The notes under the pieces were generated by a model. That model ran no database searches, was not told the origin of the DNA, and saw nothing but the letters and a program-made list of their open reading frames with translations. Of a DNA stretch of 64,000 nt, positions 45,703 to 57,216 are shown piece after piece. Both the position numbers and the translations under genes were made by a program. This stretch comes from Rapana venosa. Lineage: Eukaryota; Mollusca; Gastropoda; Neogastropoda; Muricidae. The DNA lies in assembly GCA_028751875.1 (NCBI GenBank), contig CM054144.1, forward strand, positions 16,359,001 to 16,423,000, in the 5' to 3' direction. Each line of letters opens with the position of its first letter. Position 1 is the first letter of the stretch.

Positions 45703-46012
45703 TAACTCCAGGGGAAAATCCCCTAAAGCAGCCTTATCTATGGTAACCTGATTCCAGACCATCAGATCATGAGTGCAACACTCCACTAGGCTGATCCGCC
45801 CCTTGATATTATGTATATACATTTTTATATGTAATCATCTCTTTACAAAATAGGGTGTTTTCTGCACAGAAGTCATATATTAATGCTGTATTGCATCATT
45901 TCCCATGATGATTGTTTCATAATCTATTCTTAAAAATATTCTTTGTTTTATCCTTAATGCACATAATTTTTTTTGGTTTTGAGATAATAATAATGATTTT
46001 TATTATCTTCAG

Positions 46013-47095
46013 GACTTATCACCAGGACTTCAGAACTTTACCATTGTAAAGACGTCATCTTTGCCAAGTCTTCAATACCAGCATTGCCACAAAGACTACA
46101 TCAATGCCAGCACATCATCACTGAGACTTTATCATCGAGTCTTCATCTTCATCAGTGCCAAGACTCCATCAACACCAAGTCTTCATCAACAACAAGACTT
46201 CATCAACAACAAGACTTCATCTGCACCAAGACTTCAACATCAAGACTTCATCTGCACCAAGACTTCATCATCAAGACTTCATCTGCACCAAGACTTCATC
46301 AACATCAAGACTTCGAGTGCCAAGTCTTCATCAACAACAAAACTTCATCAACACCAAGTCTTCATCAACAACAAGACTCCATCAACACCAAGACTTCATC
46401 ATCAAGACTTCATCTGCACCAAGACTTCATCAACATCAAGACTTCATCAACACCAAGACTTCATCAACACCAAGTCTTCATCAGCACCAAGTCTTCATCT
46501 GCACCAAGTCTTCATCTGCACCAAGTCTTCTTCAGCACCAAGTCTTCTTCAGCACCAAGACTTCATCAACACCAAGTCTTCATCAGCACCAAGTCTTCAT
46601 CTGCACCAAGTCTTCTTCAGCACCAAGTCTTCTTCAGCACCAAGACTTCATCAACACCAAGTCTTCATCAACACCAAGTCTTCATCAACAAGTCTTCATC
46701 AACATCAAGTCTTCATCTGCACCAAGACTGCATCTGCACCAAGTCTTCATCAACATCAAATCTTCATCAACATCAGGTCTTTATCAACATCAAGTCTTCA
46801 TCTACACCAAGTCTTCATCAATGCCAAGATTTCTTTAACACAAAGACTTCTGCAAAAAGACTTCATCAAGGCCAAGACTTCAACACTGGGACTTTTTCAA
46901 TGCAAAAATTTCATTGTTGTTAAGAGTTCAACAATACCAGCACTTCATTATCGTCGGGACTTAATCACCACCAAAACCTATCCACAGGACTTACATCATC
47001 ACCAGAATAAACTTCATGGCCATGATATCTGGGCTTCTTCATCATGAGGACTTCTTCAGCACCAGGATTTTGTCTATGCCATTTCTTTGCCAGGA
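46013..47095 (+). repeat. Minisatellite cassette 11 (long type, 17-nt unit)
   Basis: The left border is TTTTTATTATCTTCAG. The body of about 1.08 kb has a main unit of 17 nt (CACCAAGTCTTCATCTG or CAACACCAAGACTTCAT). All three plus-strand frames are open together over 46,155-46,838. There is no donor-like end; it runs into C/A-rich repeats (CCCAACCAAAAAACTATTCT, four or five units at 47,200-47,310). Confidence 0.88.
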
Positions 47096-47199
47096 GAAAA
47101 AATCCCCACCCACCCCAAAGAAACAAACAATATTGATGAAAATACATGGGAGGTCTTACAAAAACAAAAAACTGAATCCCCCTACCAAAAAACTATTCT

Positions 47200-47315
47200 C
47201 CCCCTCCCCCAACCAAAAAAACTATTCTCCCCCTTCCCCAACCAAAAAAACTATTCTCCCCCTTCCCCAACCAAAAAAAACTATTCTCCCTCTCCCCCAA
47301 CCAAAAAACTATTGT
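47200..47315 (+). repeat. CCCCAACCAAAAAACTATTCT tandem repeat
   Basis: Four to five units of about 31 nt directly downstream of cassette 11. A shorter version lies at 57,700-57,760. Confidence 0.85.
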
Positions 47316-47825
47316 CACCCTTGAAACAAAGTTGGAGCCCTCAGGGGGAAAAAAACCAGGAAGAAAAATCTGAATGTTTGACTGTATACAATGTATATCA
47401 TGTATCTTTGATTTGTTTTTAGGATCATAGGGCCAAATAAGGAATGAAATAGGAAGAAAATTACCCCAAAGAAGTTGTACAATTTTTAGTATAGTATTTG
47501 TTACAAATGCATTTTAACGATTGTTGTCTACATGGTTTATTATGCTTTTGAAATGAAATTTAGATCAGATTTGGATGTTGTCAGGACAGGGAATGACTAG
47601 AGCTGATACATTTTGGTATTGGTACACCTTTGCCTACTTTACAGCAGTACTAGGTGTTGGCAAACCCATGCAATAGTCAGCCACCAGGGCCAGTACAACA
47701 GAGGGATTAGTGTATGTATGCTGTTATTTTTCATGTGGGTAATGTAGTAGTAGTGATGAGTAAGGAAAGTATGTGTGCTTACAAGGTTTGTATGTTTTAA
47801 GCATGGTAATGCATATTGGTTTTTT

Positions 47826-48100
47826 TTGTCATCCATTCCTACCAGCATGAAATGGCCAACTCTCCTTTCGAAAGGTAGAACTGGTGTGTTTTTGTTGTTG
47901 TTTTAAAAAAATCTGTGAGCAAGATGTTCTGCATGCATTCACATGCAGGTTCTAGTTACTAGTCTTATCCAAAGAGGGTGTGCACTCAGTAAGTTAACTC
48001 CAGGGTAAAATCCCCTAAAAGGGGTGCCTTCTTGGTGACTTGACCTAGGCCGTCAGATCATGAGCACATGGGTCTAACCACCAGGTTATCCCGCCCCTGA
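47826..48100 (-). mobile_element. SINE1 copy
   Basis: TCCATTCCTACCAGCATGAA, AAGATGTTCTGCATGCATTC, TTAACTCCAGGGTAAAATCC and a decayed head (TCTAACCACCAGGTTATCC) appear in the family order. It is shared with 58,270-58,545, so it predates the block duplication. Confidence 0.75.
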
Positions 48101-48356
48101 GTACAAGATTATCAGTTAGGGATGTGGGCGTGTGTATGTGTGCTTGCTGAAGGGGTGGGTAAGCATGATATTATGATTTTATTGGACAGTGATTTAAGGT
48201 AAAGAGGTTTTTGAGAGGAGAGGGAAGGGTTCAGGTTCACATCAGTAATTGAGGAAAAATTATGGTACGGTTGGGGAACTGGCTGATTTTTTTACTTAAT
48301 TTTTTCTCTTTTTTTAATAGAGCATTTCTATGAAAACTTTTTTTGCTGTTTAATTT

Positions 48357-48690
48357 CTCGGCTACATTTTCATAGCTCAACAATGATGAGATTTTACATA
48401 TGTGACCCCCTTCCTATCATTAAGGTAGCCGCATTCCACCTTAGCGAGATAACGGTCAGAATTGTTTTGCCAGGACAGTCCTATTCATTCTGATTTTCAA
48501 CTGTCATAGGTTCTTTTGTTGTGCACAAGTCTGTAAGCACACAGGTCTGACTTGGAGCAAGTCTTGACATTCATTTTGATTTTCCTGTCAAACTGGGAAG
48601 AAAGGAGAAGGCTGGGAATTGAACCCAGAACCTCACAGTTTATTTGTAAGGTAGCTGAACGTCTAAACCATCCAGTCACCTTCCTTTTGA
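48357..48690 (-). mobile_element. SINE2 copy (tRNA-derived)
   Basis: On the minus strand, an A-box-like TGGTTTAGACG near 48,670 and a B-box GGTTCAATTCC near 48,619 precede the body, which ends near GCTCAACAATGATGAGATTT. It is shared with 58,795-59,130. Confidence 0.75.
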
Positions 48691-49099
48691 AAACTTTTAA
48701 ACCCTGAATCCCTTTTTGCTTTGGGGGCTCAGACTTGGACTCAAAATTTTAGAAAATCTACCATTTCCTTTTGGTGTGAATAGTAATTTGCATGTAAAAG
48801 AAAAAAGTCTAAAAACCATGGTGTCTACATGCTGTTGTGTTCACATGCCCAGTTCCAATTACTAATGCTAACCATAACCTGATACTAACTCTTTACACTA
48901 ACCCTGACCCTTAACCCTGCATGTGAACACACTGGCAGATGGATGCAATGGTAGATGGACATTATGGTAATTTAGCTGTCTAGAAACCAATAAAGAAGCT
49001 GGGGGAGGGGTAAAATTTGAAAAAAAAGATTTAGGAGAAAGGAATAGGCTATTTATTCATGACTATGGCAGAGAGGCTTTTGCTAAAAAAAAACCTATT

Positions 49100-49310
49100 A
49101 TTTTGAGGAGAATGAAAAAGCAATATTGTGCTTTTAAAAAAAAAACATATAGTGCCCATGTGCCTGCGATTTTGTCATCTGTTCCCACCAGCACATAATG
49201 GTCTACTCTTCCAAAAGGCAGAACAGGTTTTAACATGTACGCAAGATGTTCTGTTTGAGGTCACACATGACCTCGGTTTAGCGTTATCCAAAGGGTTCAT
49301 GGGGGTGGGG
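49100..49310 (-). mobile_element. SINE1 fragment
   Basis: TGTCATCTGTTCCCACCAGC and ACGCAAGATGTTCTGTTTGA fit the tail half of the family. The head half is absent. The paralogue is at 59,600-59,810. Confidence 0.65.
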
Positions 49311-50084
49311 TTTTGGTGGATTTTTTTATTGGGGGGGAGGGGAGCTTTTTTGTATAAAGGAGGGCAGAGAAACTTATAAAAAGGGATGTTCAGATACCAA
49401 AAAAAAAGGATAAATATTTGTCAGTTTAACATGGGGAGACAGCCAGAGGGGTGACTGTATATATGCAATAGGTAGAGGGTTTAGGGGTGGGGAATGTTTA
49501 AGTAGCTAGTGCTTTTTTGTTTCTTTAATCGGACTGAATTTCTGTCTTTTATATCATAGTGCAGAATGCTGTTTGTTGTTATTAGTTGATGAAAGATAAT
49601 GGCCCTGAAGTAACTGCTGATGTGGGGTGGGACAGAATGAATTGTGTTGTGGGCAAATCCATGCTGTGGCCTTATGACTGATAATGCAGTGGCAGATTTG
49701 ACTGCAATTCAGAGGTCAAACCAGCCTGAATATTTGGGTATGGTTGTGCATGTGGAATGTGCCATTAGGTACTGTATAATTTTCAGTTTGTATAAGAGTG
49801 TACGTGTGTGTGAAGAAGCAAATCTGTGCTCTGATGTTATGAATATGTAGCCATGACATATTTGAAGCAATACTCCACTCTTGGTTCTATTGTAAAACCA
49901 GCAACACAGTTGCACCACAGATGTACATGCCTCTTCAAGACAGCTTGCTCCTGTCTTAATGATAGCACTTCAGTGTGTATGGATTTTGGGAGGGTATTTT
50001 TGATCCTATGGTTTGGAACATCACTTTAATGGTTTTCTTTTTGGTTTTTGAATGGGCATTTTAAGTAGGTGACATGAATGTTGG

Positions 50085-50330
50085 ATGTCTGAAAATGGAA
50101 ATAACAGGAAAAGTGGGAAAAAAGAGGAGGATGGAGGACCCACCAAAAAAAAGAGGAAAAAGAAAAGGGGGGGATGGAGGACCCACCAAAAAAAAAAGAG
50201 GGAAAAGAAAAGGTGGTTAAAGCTCCCCCCCTCCCCCCCCCCAAAAAAAAAAAAAAAATATGAAAGAAAAAAGAAAAGATGTGGGGAAAAAATAGGAGGC
50301 TGGAGGCCCCACTAAAAAAATAAAATAAAA
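50085..50330 (+). repeat. Polypurine GGAGGCCCCAC array 3
   Basis: It contains AAGTGGGAAAAAAGAGGAGG, GGAGGACCCACC and GGAGGCCCCAC units with A runs and a C-rich interruption near 50,223-50,242. It is preceded by GTGACATGAATGTTGGATGT. Confidence 0.8.
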
Positions 50331-51519
50331 TAAAAACGTACATCTGACTGTGCATGTGAAAGTCACCATTGGTACATTTTATATCAGTCGTAGATAATGA
50401 TTTAAATCATAAAATCTTGTTTAAAAATGTACATTGGAAAAAAGTCTTGGTCGTTAGATGGCAGTGTAGTTTGTGATGCTCGCTGCCAGTGTGTGTATTG
50501 ATGTAATCCTGATAAATATTACATCAGCTGGGAGGTTTAGATCTACAAGTAAAATAGATGGATTAAATGTGTATGTATGTGATGAATTACAGAAAATGAT
50601 GTGAATGTCGATATTAGTAAAGTGTGTTGTGAGTAATAGATGCTTGTCTGTGTGTACATGGAATGTTTGTGTATTTTTGTTTTTACTGATGGAGGAGGGT
50701 AGATAATGATTTGTGTATAGATTTAATTTGTTTGAAAAATGTTGTAGTTTAACAAATCTTTGTTGTGGATAAGCTGAAAAGGATGTTTGTAATTTGTATA
50801 AGCAGCACCAAAGTTGTAGTACTTGTTTATAATTATGATTTTATAATGTAGCCTTACAATTACCATCACTTGTATTTATGATGTTTAAAGTGGAAAAGGC
50901 ATTACCTAAGTAGTTTGTGCTTTGTTACCATTTTGTTTAGACTGAATTTGTGTTTATGATTTCATAGTGCAGAAATGATGTTTGTTGTGATCTGTTGTTA
51001 ACCATTATGGCCCTGAAGTAACTTGATGGTGGCAGGAACAGAATGAATTGTGTTGTGGGCAATTCCATGCTGTGGCCTTATAATGCCATGGAAGATTTGA
51101 CTGCAATGTAGAGGTCAAACTAGCATGGATTTTGGGTATGGTTTTGTGTGTGGAATGTGCAATTAGCCAACTAGTAGGTACTGTGTGATTGTTAGTTTGT
51201 AGTCGTCAGAGAGAGAGAAGCAGCAAATCTGTGCACTAGCGTTATCACAGATTCTGATGGATATGTAGCCATGACATACTTGAAGCAACACTCTTGGTTC
51301 TGTTGTAAAACCAGCACCACACTTGCATAACTGATAATACATGCTTCTTCAGGACAGAATGCTCCTGTCTTAATGATGCTTCTTCAGTTTGTATTAATTT
51401 CTATTTCTCGTGGAATCCTGTTTTTTGGTACATCACTTTGATAGTTTTTGTTTTTGCTCTATGAATGGGTGTTTATGTAGGTGACTTAATTTTTTTTTAA
51501 ATATCAGAAACAAAAACTA

Positions 51520-51650
51520 GAAAGAAAAGTGGGGAAAAAGAAGAGAATGGAGGGACCCCCCCCCCCCCCCCCCCCTTTCCCTTAAAAAAAAATCCCCAAA
51601 ACAACCAGGAAAAAGGAAAGGTGGTTGGAGGCCCCACCAAAAAAGTGTCC
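51520..51650 (+). repeat. Polypurine array 4 with poly-C
   Basis: A short array (GAAAAGTGGGGAAAAAGAAG, then GGTGGTTGGAGGCCCCACC) with C20 at 51,556-51,575. Confidence 0.75.
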
Positions 51651-51768
51651 GACTCAGTTTGTGTTTTTGTTGCCATTATACAGTTTGTATTGAGTTTGAA
51701 TTTTCTATTTTAAATATCTGTTCAATTGTCCATTGAAAAGAAAGGTACTAAGATGGCAGTATCTCCAG

Positions 51769-52182
51769 AACTGCAGTCTTCATTATCATCCAAACTTCAT
51801 TATCACCAGGACAACTTCATCTTCAGAACTGCTGTCTTCATTATCACCCAAACTTCATCACCAGGACAACTACATCTCCAGAACTGCAGTCTTCATTATC
51901 ACCCAAACTTCACCAGGACAACTTCATCTCCAGAACTGCAGTCTTCATTATCACCCAAACTTCATCACCAGGACAACTTCATCTCCAGAACTGCAGTCTT
52001 CATTATTACCCATACTTCATCATCAACATGACAACTTCATCTCCAGAACTGCAGTCTTCATTATCACCCAAACTTCATTATCACCAGGACAACTTCATCT
52101 CCAGAACTGCAGTCTTCATTATCACCCAAACTTCATCAACAGGACAACTACACCTCCAGAACTGCAGTTTGTTCCCTTTAAG
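51769..52182 (+). repeat. Exon-like minisatellite cassette 12
   Basis: The 414-nt body uses units like CACCAGGACAACTTCATCTC and CAGAACTGCAGTCTTCATTA, matching cassette 8. Its left flank is not the usual intron-like sequence but AAGATGGCAGTATCTCCAG, the end of the previous block. The right border is CCTTTAAG|GTATGGTTT. Confidence 0.85.
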
Positions 52183-52349
52183 GTATGGTTTCTTTCGCCT
52201 ATGTCTTCCTTCTGTATACAATGTTTAGAATTATACTTGATCTGATACCACCTGTTAAGTATCCTGATGACAATTGACACTATGTTATCAACAAGTTGAG
52301 TTTTCTATAAATAGAAATAAACTGAATAAAATTGTACAAATAGGTAGCA

Positions 52350-53165
52350 AGAAAGTCGACTTTGTCCGTGGTTAGTGCCTTGGGTTAGAGACTGGGAGGT
52401 TGCATGTTTGAATCCAGCTGGCTCCTACCTAGGTAAGTGTGCTTTGGGCTCATTGAGAGAAGTTAGACCACATAGTTGAGCTTCATCCACTTTAAGGATG
52501 CAATTTTAAGAGTTTTGCTCAAAGTGCCTGACCAGCACTGCAGGTGTCTGTATCGCTCATGCCAGGTTGACACCAGGATATATTATGATAGAAAGTGTAG
52601 AGTACAACCCTGTCATGTAATCTTAGAGCGTATGTGCTTCCATAGCAGCAGCATTACATCATCAAGTGCAGCATCATATCGTCATTACTGATGATCATAT
52701 AATAATAATCATAAAAAACTCTGCCTCTGATGCAATGGCCCTGGTTGCTCTGGTCTCATGGTGATCTCGGTTTCTGTTTTCCAAGATTCTCCTGTGCCTG
52801 TGGTGAGTTTGTGTCAAAGCCTTCAGGTTGGAGGTTCACTGGAGAGGGTCATGGAAGGGATGTTGTGGTGGTTGCCACCTCAGGGTGGGCAACTCACTCA
52901 GTCTGGCTCTAACTCAGCTAATACTGTCATTGGTAGGGGGATGAGGTGGTAGTGTCTTGATGTTAGCTCAGAACAGGCACCACTGAACACCACCAAAGTG
53001 ACACAGCAGCAATGCGGGGCCCCTCTGGCTGGTGGCCCCAGTGTGGTCTGACATTTCTGGACTTCCAACATGAACAAATATGGCTGGGGCGGAGTGATTG
53101 AAATGAGTGGCATGGGAACAAAAGGACAGGAACATCACAGAAGATGAGGCAGCAAGAAAAGAAAA
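52350..53165 (+). mobile_element. Long tRNA-headed element (SINE3), copy b
   Basis: It occupies the same position relative to cassettes 12 and 13 as copy a does to cassettes 8 and 9. It was therefore duplicated with the block rather than inserted anew. The head has lost part of its A-box. Confidence 0.75.
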
Positions 53166-53324
53166 AAAAGAAAGTTGGCTGCATAAAATCATGATGCATC
53201 AGTGAATGTACAATGTTCTGTGATGTTTCTTCTTACCTGATGTTTATTTCTTTATTTCTTGTGTCCTTGCTCAAAGGCTACTTTCTGTTTTGAGATATAA
53301 GGTTTTCCTGTTTGTTTTTGACAG

Positions 53325-53538
53325 AACCTCATTGTTGCAAGAACTTTCAACATCACCTGAACTCCATCATCTTCAGGACTTCATCAACACCAAGATTTTA
53401 ACACCAGGACTTCATAAACACCGAGCTTCATTGCCTAAACTTCCTCAACCTCAGAACTGTATCAACACCAGGACTTCAACACCAGGATTTCACCAACACC
53501 AGGCCTTTAGAAGTCATCTTTTACTTTTTCCCTGTAAG
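53325..53538 (+). repeat. Exon-like minisatellite cassette 13 (GC at donor)
   Basis: The left border is GTTTGTTTTTGACAG and the right border is CCCTGTAAG|GCATGGTTCTGTCA, with GC for GT. The 214-nt body is paralogous to cassette 9. Confidence 0.75.
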
Positions 53539-53602
53539 GCATGGTTCTGTCACCCATTGTATTCACTTTTTATGCAAAAAGTTTTGACTGTACTGGTTCA
53601 GT

Positions 53603-53624
53603 CTCTCTCTCTCTCTCTTCTTCT

Positions 53625-53708
<84 letters not shown>

Positions 53709-53738
53709 TCTCTCCTCTCTCTCTCTCTCTCTTTTACA
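53603..53738. repeat. (CT)n microsatellite
   Basis: A long interrupted CT run, equivalent to 42,233-42,320. Confidence 0.92.
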
Positions 53739-53947
53739 GGGTGGGGTCTGTAGTGCTGGTCTTCCCCTGTGCTTGGGATTTTGCAGGAAGTCTGCTTGCT
53801 GGCTTTAGCCAACAAACGGATTCTGACTTGAGAGCAGCTCCCTTTTTTTAAAAATCAGGATGTATGCTGAGTGTGTTTATATTTCCATAACCCACGAAAT
53901 GGTGACTTTGATGGGCAAGTTTGATTTTTTTGCGTCTATCTATCTAA

Positions 53948-53973
53948 GATATATATATATATATATACTATAT

Positions 53974-54036
<63 letters not shown>
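53948..54036. repeat. (AT)n microsatellite
   Basis: A TA run of nearly 90 bases with one interruption. Confidence 0.95.
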
Positions 54037-54038
<2 letters not shown>

Positions 54039-54426
54039 GAGAACAAAGACACTGGCAGGTGTGCTCTTGAAGGCGATCTGGGAGATCATAAAAAAGAAAA
54101 CCACCCTCAATTCACCAGACACCGTCTCGAAGATTCAAACCCAGGACTTCAAGGGCCCATGGGATTGAAGTCAGATGGTCTTAACCGGCTATAGCGTCCA
54201 TCATGGATCCAATACCACACTGCTGATAAAATTCTCTGAGGACACTGCTCTTGGATATTTGTGACATTCACTTTCTGTAAAGTGTTAAACAAGTTGGAGG
54301 GGTTTCTTTTTTGATGATTCTTTTTTTGTGTGATAAAAAAAAATTCATTCTTAAATGGCTTGCTCATCACCAACATAAGAGTTATGTTTTGAGATAACAT
54401 TGTGTTTCTATTTATATCTTTGCCAG

Positions 54427-54590
54427 GTCTTTATTTCCACCACATTTTCTTTATGGCAAGGACTTCTTCACCACTACAAGGACTTCTTCACCACCACAAG
54501 GACTTCTTCATTGTCTCAAGGACTTCTACATTGCAAGGACACCTTGATTGCCAGGACTTCAAAAGTCAAGTTTTACTGGTTCTCTTCAAG
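54427..54590 (+). repeat. Exon-like minisatellite cassette 14
   Basis: The left border is TTTATATCTTTGCCAG and the right border is TCTCTTCAAG|GTATGGTTCT. The body is 164 nt with CACCACAAGGACTTCTT units, close to those of cassette 10. Confidence 0.75.
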
Positions 54591-54834
54591 GTATGGTTCT
54601 ATCACTTATCTTTTTTCGTTCATTGTTTAAATGATTATAATTATACTGGATCTGATACTGCCCTGTTAATAAAGTGTTTTTTGACACAGCTCTTGAAGAT
54701 GAGTGACATTCATATTCTCAAGAAGTTGAGTTTTTTATCAATTGAAATGTACTTAAGAAATTGTGAAAAATTTGTGGCAGGTAAGTAGGATGCATAGCCA
54801 TGATGCAAAAATGGGTTGGGTTGTTGTTGTTTTT

Positions 54835-55670
54835 TGGGGGGGGGTGGGATTCTGCCTCATTTTATGGCATCCCTGTCCTGCTGTTCCATGCCGCTCATCT
54901 CAGTTACCCCTTCACAGCCATACCCAGATTCATTGTCTCATCACCAGGGTCGGAAGTCCACAGGGAGCCCATCAATATTAGGCCGCCATGGGGCCACCAG
55001 CCAGAGGGGTCATGCACTGTTGCTGGGTCACTTTGGTGGTGTTCAGTGGTGCCTGTTCTGAGCTAACAGTCACAGGACACTACCTAGTAAGCCCCCTACT
55101 GACAGTATTAGTTCAGTTGTGGAGCCACTGAGTTGCCCACCCAAGGTGGCAACCACCACAACGTCCTTTCAATGACCGTTCCCTGAGAACCTCCAACCCC
55201 GAAGGCTTTGATACAAACTCACCACAGGCACAGAAGTGTTTGGGGAAACCTAGTCTGAAGTCACCATGAGACCAGAGCAACTGGGACGACCTAATCAGGG
55301 GCAATTTTTTTCATCGCATGATGATAAATGACAATGACGACATAATGATGCTGCTATGGAAATGCATATGCCTTGAGATTACTTGACAAGGTTGTACTCT
55401 ATGCTTACTATCATAATATATCCCGGCATCAACTGGGCCCGAGAGATACAGACACCTGCAGTGTTGGTCAGGTAATTTGAGCAACACTCTCAAACTGGCA
55501 TTTGTAAAGTGGATGAAGCTCAACTGTGTGGTCCCAGTCTTCCCACTGAGCCCACAGCACACTCAACTATGGGTAGGAGCCGGCCAGAGTCAGAAAAATC
55601 TTTGACTCGAGATTCGAACCCGTGACCTTCCAGTCCGAAATCCAAGGTGCTAACCACTGTGCAGAACAAT
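54835..55670 (-). mobile_element. Long tRNA-headed element (SINE3), copy c, inverted
   Basis: This is the reverse complement of copies a and b over the whole length. Its head near 55,660 keeps a B-box (GGTTCGAATC, from ATTCGAACCC). It lies inside the spacer between cassettes 14 and 15, so it is an independent insertion. Confidence 0.75.
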
Positions 55671-55807
55671 GTTTTCCTGTTATGTTATGTATTTGTTTCT
55701 TCTTTCTTGATGTTATTTGCGTATTTCATTTTGAATACGTTACTCATAATCCACACCACTGTCTCTGTTTGGGGATACTAGTGTATTGCTGATAGAACTT
55801 TCTCTAG

Positions 55808-56067
55808 GTCTTCATCATCACAGGGACACCTTGGTTCTTCATCACCTGGACTTTTTTGTTGCCAGGATTCCTGGATTTCTTCATCAGGATGAAATTCATC
55901 ACCATCAGGACCTCAAAGGGACTTCATCACTGCAAGAACTTCACTGCTGCAAGGACTTCTTCATTACTGCAAGGACTTCTTTATTGCCACGTGGACTTCA
56001 TTACTGCAAGGACTTCACTACAAGGTCACCATCATTGCCAGAACGTCATTAACTGGTCCCCCACAAG
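55808..56067 (+). repeat. Exon-like minisatellite cassette 15
   Basis: The left border is AGAACTTTCTCTAG and the right border is CCCACAAG|GTAAAGTTCTGTCA. The body is 260 nt with CACTGCAAGGACTTC units mixed with irregular sequence. Confidence 0.7.
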
Positions 56068-56299
56068 GTAAAGTTCTGTCACTTATCCTCTTGATTTTTT
56101 ATTCAAATGATTATTATTGTACAGGATTTTTGTTGTACTTTGACTAGAGTTCCAGTGTTCACAAGTGGTGAGATTTTGTGTATGAAACTGCTTTTTGTCT
56201 TTTTTCACCACCAAAGTAGCAGCATTCAGACCTTGAGATTGATGTATACACATGAGTGTGCATACATTTAAAAAAGTTATCATTTATATATAAAATAGT

Positions 56300-56577
56300 A
56301 TGTTCTTTCAAGCCAGAAGGCCCATAGAGCCGGAGCTTATCCCGGTTTCTGTAGTGTTAAGCGAACTGATGGTTTTTTACCACCCCTGTGACAGGACGCT
56401 AGTCTGTCGCCAGATACTTCCCCAGCAGAGCTGGTACCCACTTGTACACCTGGGTGGAGTGAGGAAAATAGGAGTAAAGTGTCTTTCCCAAGGGCACAAC
56501 ACCGAGCCGAGCAGGGATCGAACCCGCGACCTCTGGATCACAAGTTGACCGCCTAAACCACTCGACCACGGTGCCTC
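56300..56577 (-). mobile_element. tRNA-Ser/Leu-like SINE with conserved central domain
   Basis: On the minus strand it starts at about 56,577 with GGAGGCACCGTGGTCGAGTG. It has an A-box TGGTCGAGTGG, a B-box GGTTCGATCCC, then TGCCCTTGGGAAAGACACTT and CACTCCACCCAGGTGTAC. This central segment resembles one shared by a widespread metazoan SINE superfamily (possibly MetaSINE; name from memory). It is the only copy in the window and is less decayed than most neighbours. Confidence 0.8.
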
Positions 56578-56582
56578 CTATT

Positions 56583-56606
56583 TATATATATATATATATA
56601 TATATA
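56583..56606. repeat. (TA)n microsatellite
   Basis: A short TA run next to the SINE. Confidence 0.85.
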
Positions 56607-56734
56607 ATTTTCCTGTTCCTTGGTGAAGCTCCAGGTTCTCCAATGGTAAGATTTTTGTGTATGCGGCCATTTTAACCAGCCTTAAGGTTGCTTCATTCGG
56701 ACTTTGGTGATGGTGTCTAAACACAGCACCTGTG

Positions 56735-57000
56735 TGCATGCATTTTTAAAATGCTGTTGTCCTTCCTACCAGCACAAAGTGTACTACTCTTCTGCAAGGC
56801 AAGATGTTCTCAGTACATTTGCAAATGGGTCCTTGATTTATAGTCTCATCCGAAGGACTTTCGGGGGAGAGGAGTCCGTACTGATGTTAACTCCAGGGTA
56901 AAATCTCCTAAAACAAGTGTCTATGGTAACTTGATCCCAGACCATCAGATTATAAGCACAACACTCTAACCACTAACTAGGCTATCCCACCCTTCCATGT
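56735..57000 (-). mobile_element. SINE1 copy (uninterrupted paralogue of 43.16-45.81 kb)
   Basis: TTTTTAAAATGCTGTTGTCC is joined directly to TTCCTACCAGCACAAAGTG, showing the site before RTE insertion. The flanking CATTCGGACTTTGGTGATGG matches 43,125-43,145. Confidence 0.8.
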
Positions 57001-57216
57001 TATGTATATACATTTTTATATGTAAGCATCTCTTTAAAAGAAAAACAATGGATGTTTTCGGCACAGAAGTCACGTTATATTAATGCTGTATTGCACCATT
57101 TTCTGTGGTGATTGTTTCATATTCTTAAAATATTGTTAATTTTTTGCTTTATCATTAGTGCACTTTTTTTTTGGGGGGGGGTGAGATAATAATATATTAA
57201 TGACTTTTATCTCCAG

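Larger units (their letters stand above)
43160..45810 (-). mobile_element. SINE1 copy interrupted by the RTE insertion
   Basis: The tail-side end (TTTTTAAAATGCTGTC, ATCCATTCCT) lies at 43,160-43,201. The rest resumes at 45,491 with ATCCATTCCTACCAGCACAA and continues to the head near 45,800. The uninterrupted paralogue is at 56,735-57,000. Confidence 0.8.
36440..51762 (+). repeat. Segmental block B
   Basis: Cassettes 4-11 with spacers, SINE3, the RTE insertion and polypurine arrays 3 and 4, ending GCCATTATACAGTTTGTATT near 51,672. The sub-block 39,780-51,762 is collinear with block C. Confidence 0.65.

Noticed and set aside
46061..47047. Ser/Thr/His-rich plus-strand ORFs across the cassettes as protein genes
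   Set aside because: A repeat unit lacking stop trinucleotides is open in every frame by composition alone. Cassette lengths are not consistently multiples of three, cassettes 3 and 7 contain frame-dependent stops, and read-through beyond the donor uses different frames in different cassettes. I keep them as repeats.
53860..54168. ORF with an Ile-Tyr repeat across the AT microsatellite
   Set aside because: Low-complexity translation with no conserved content.
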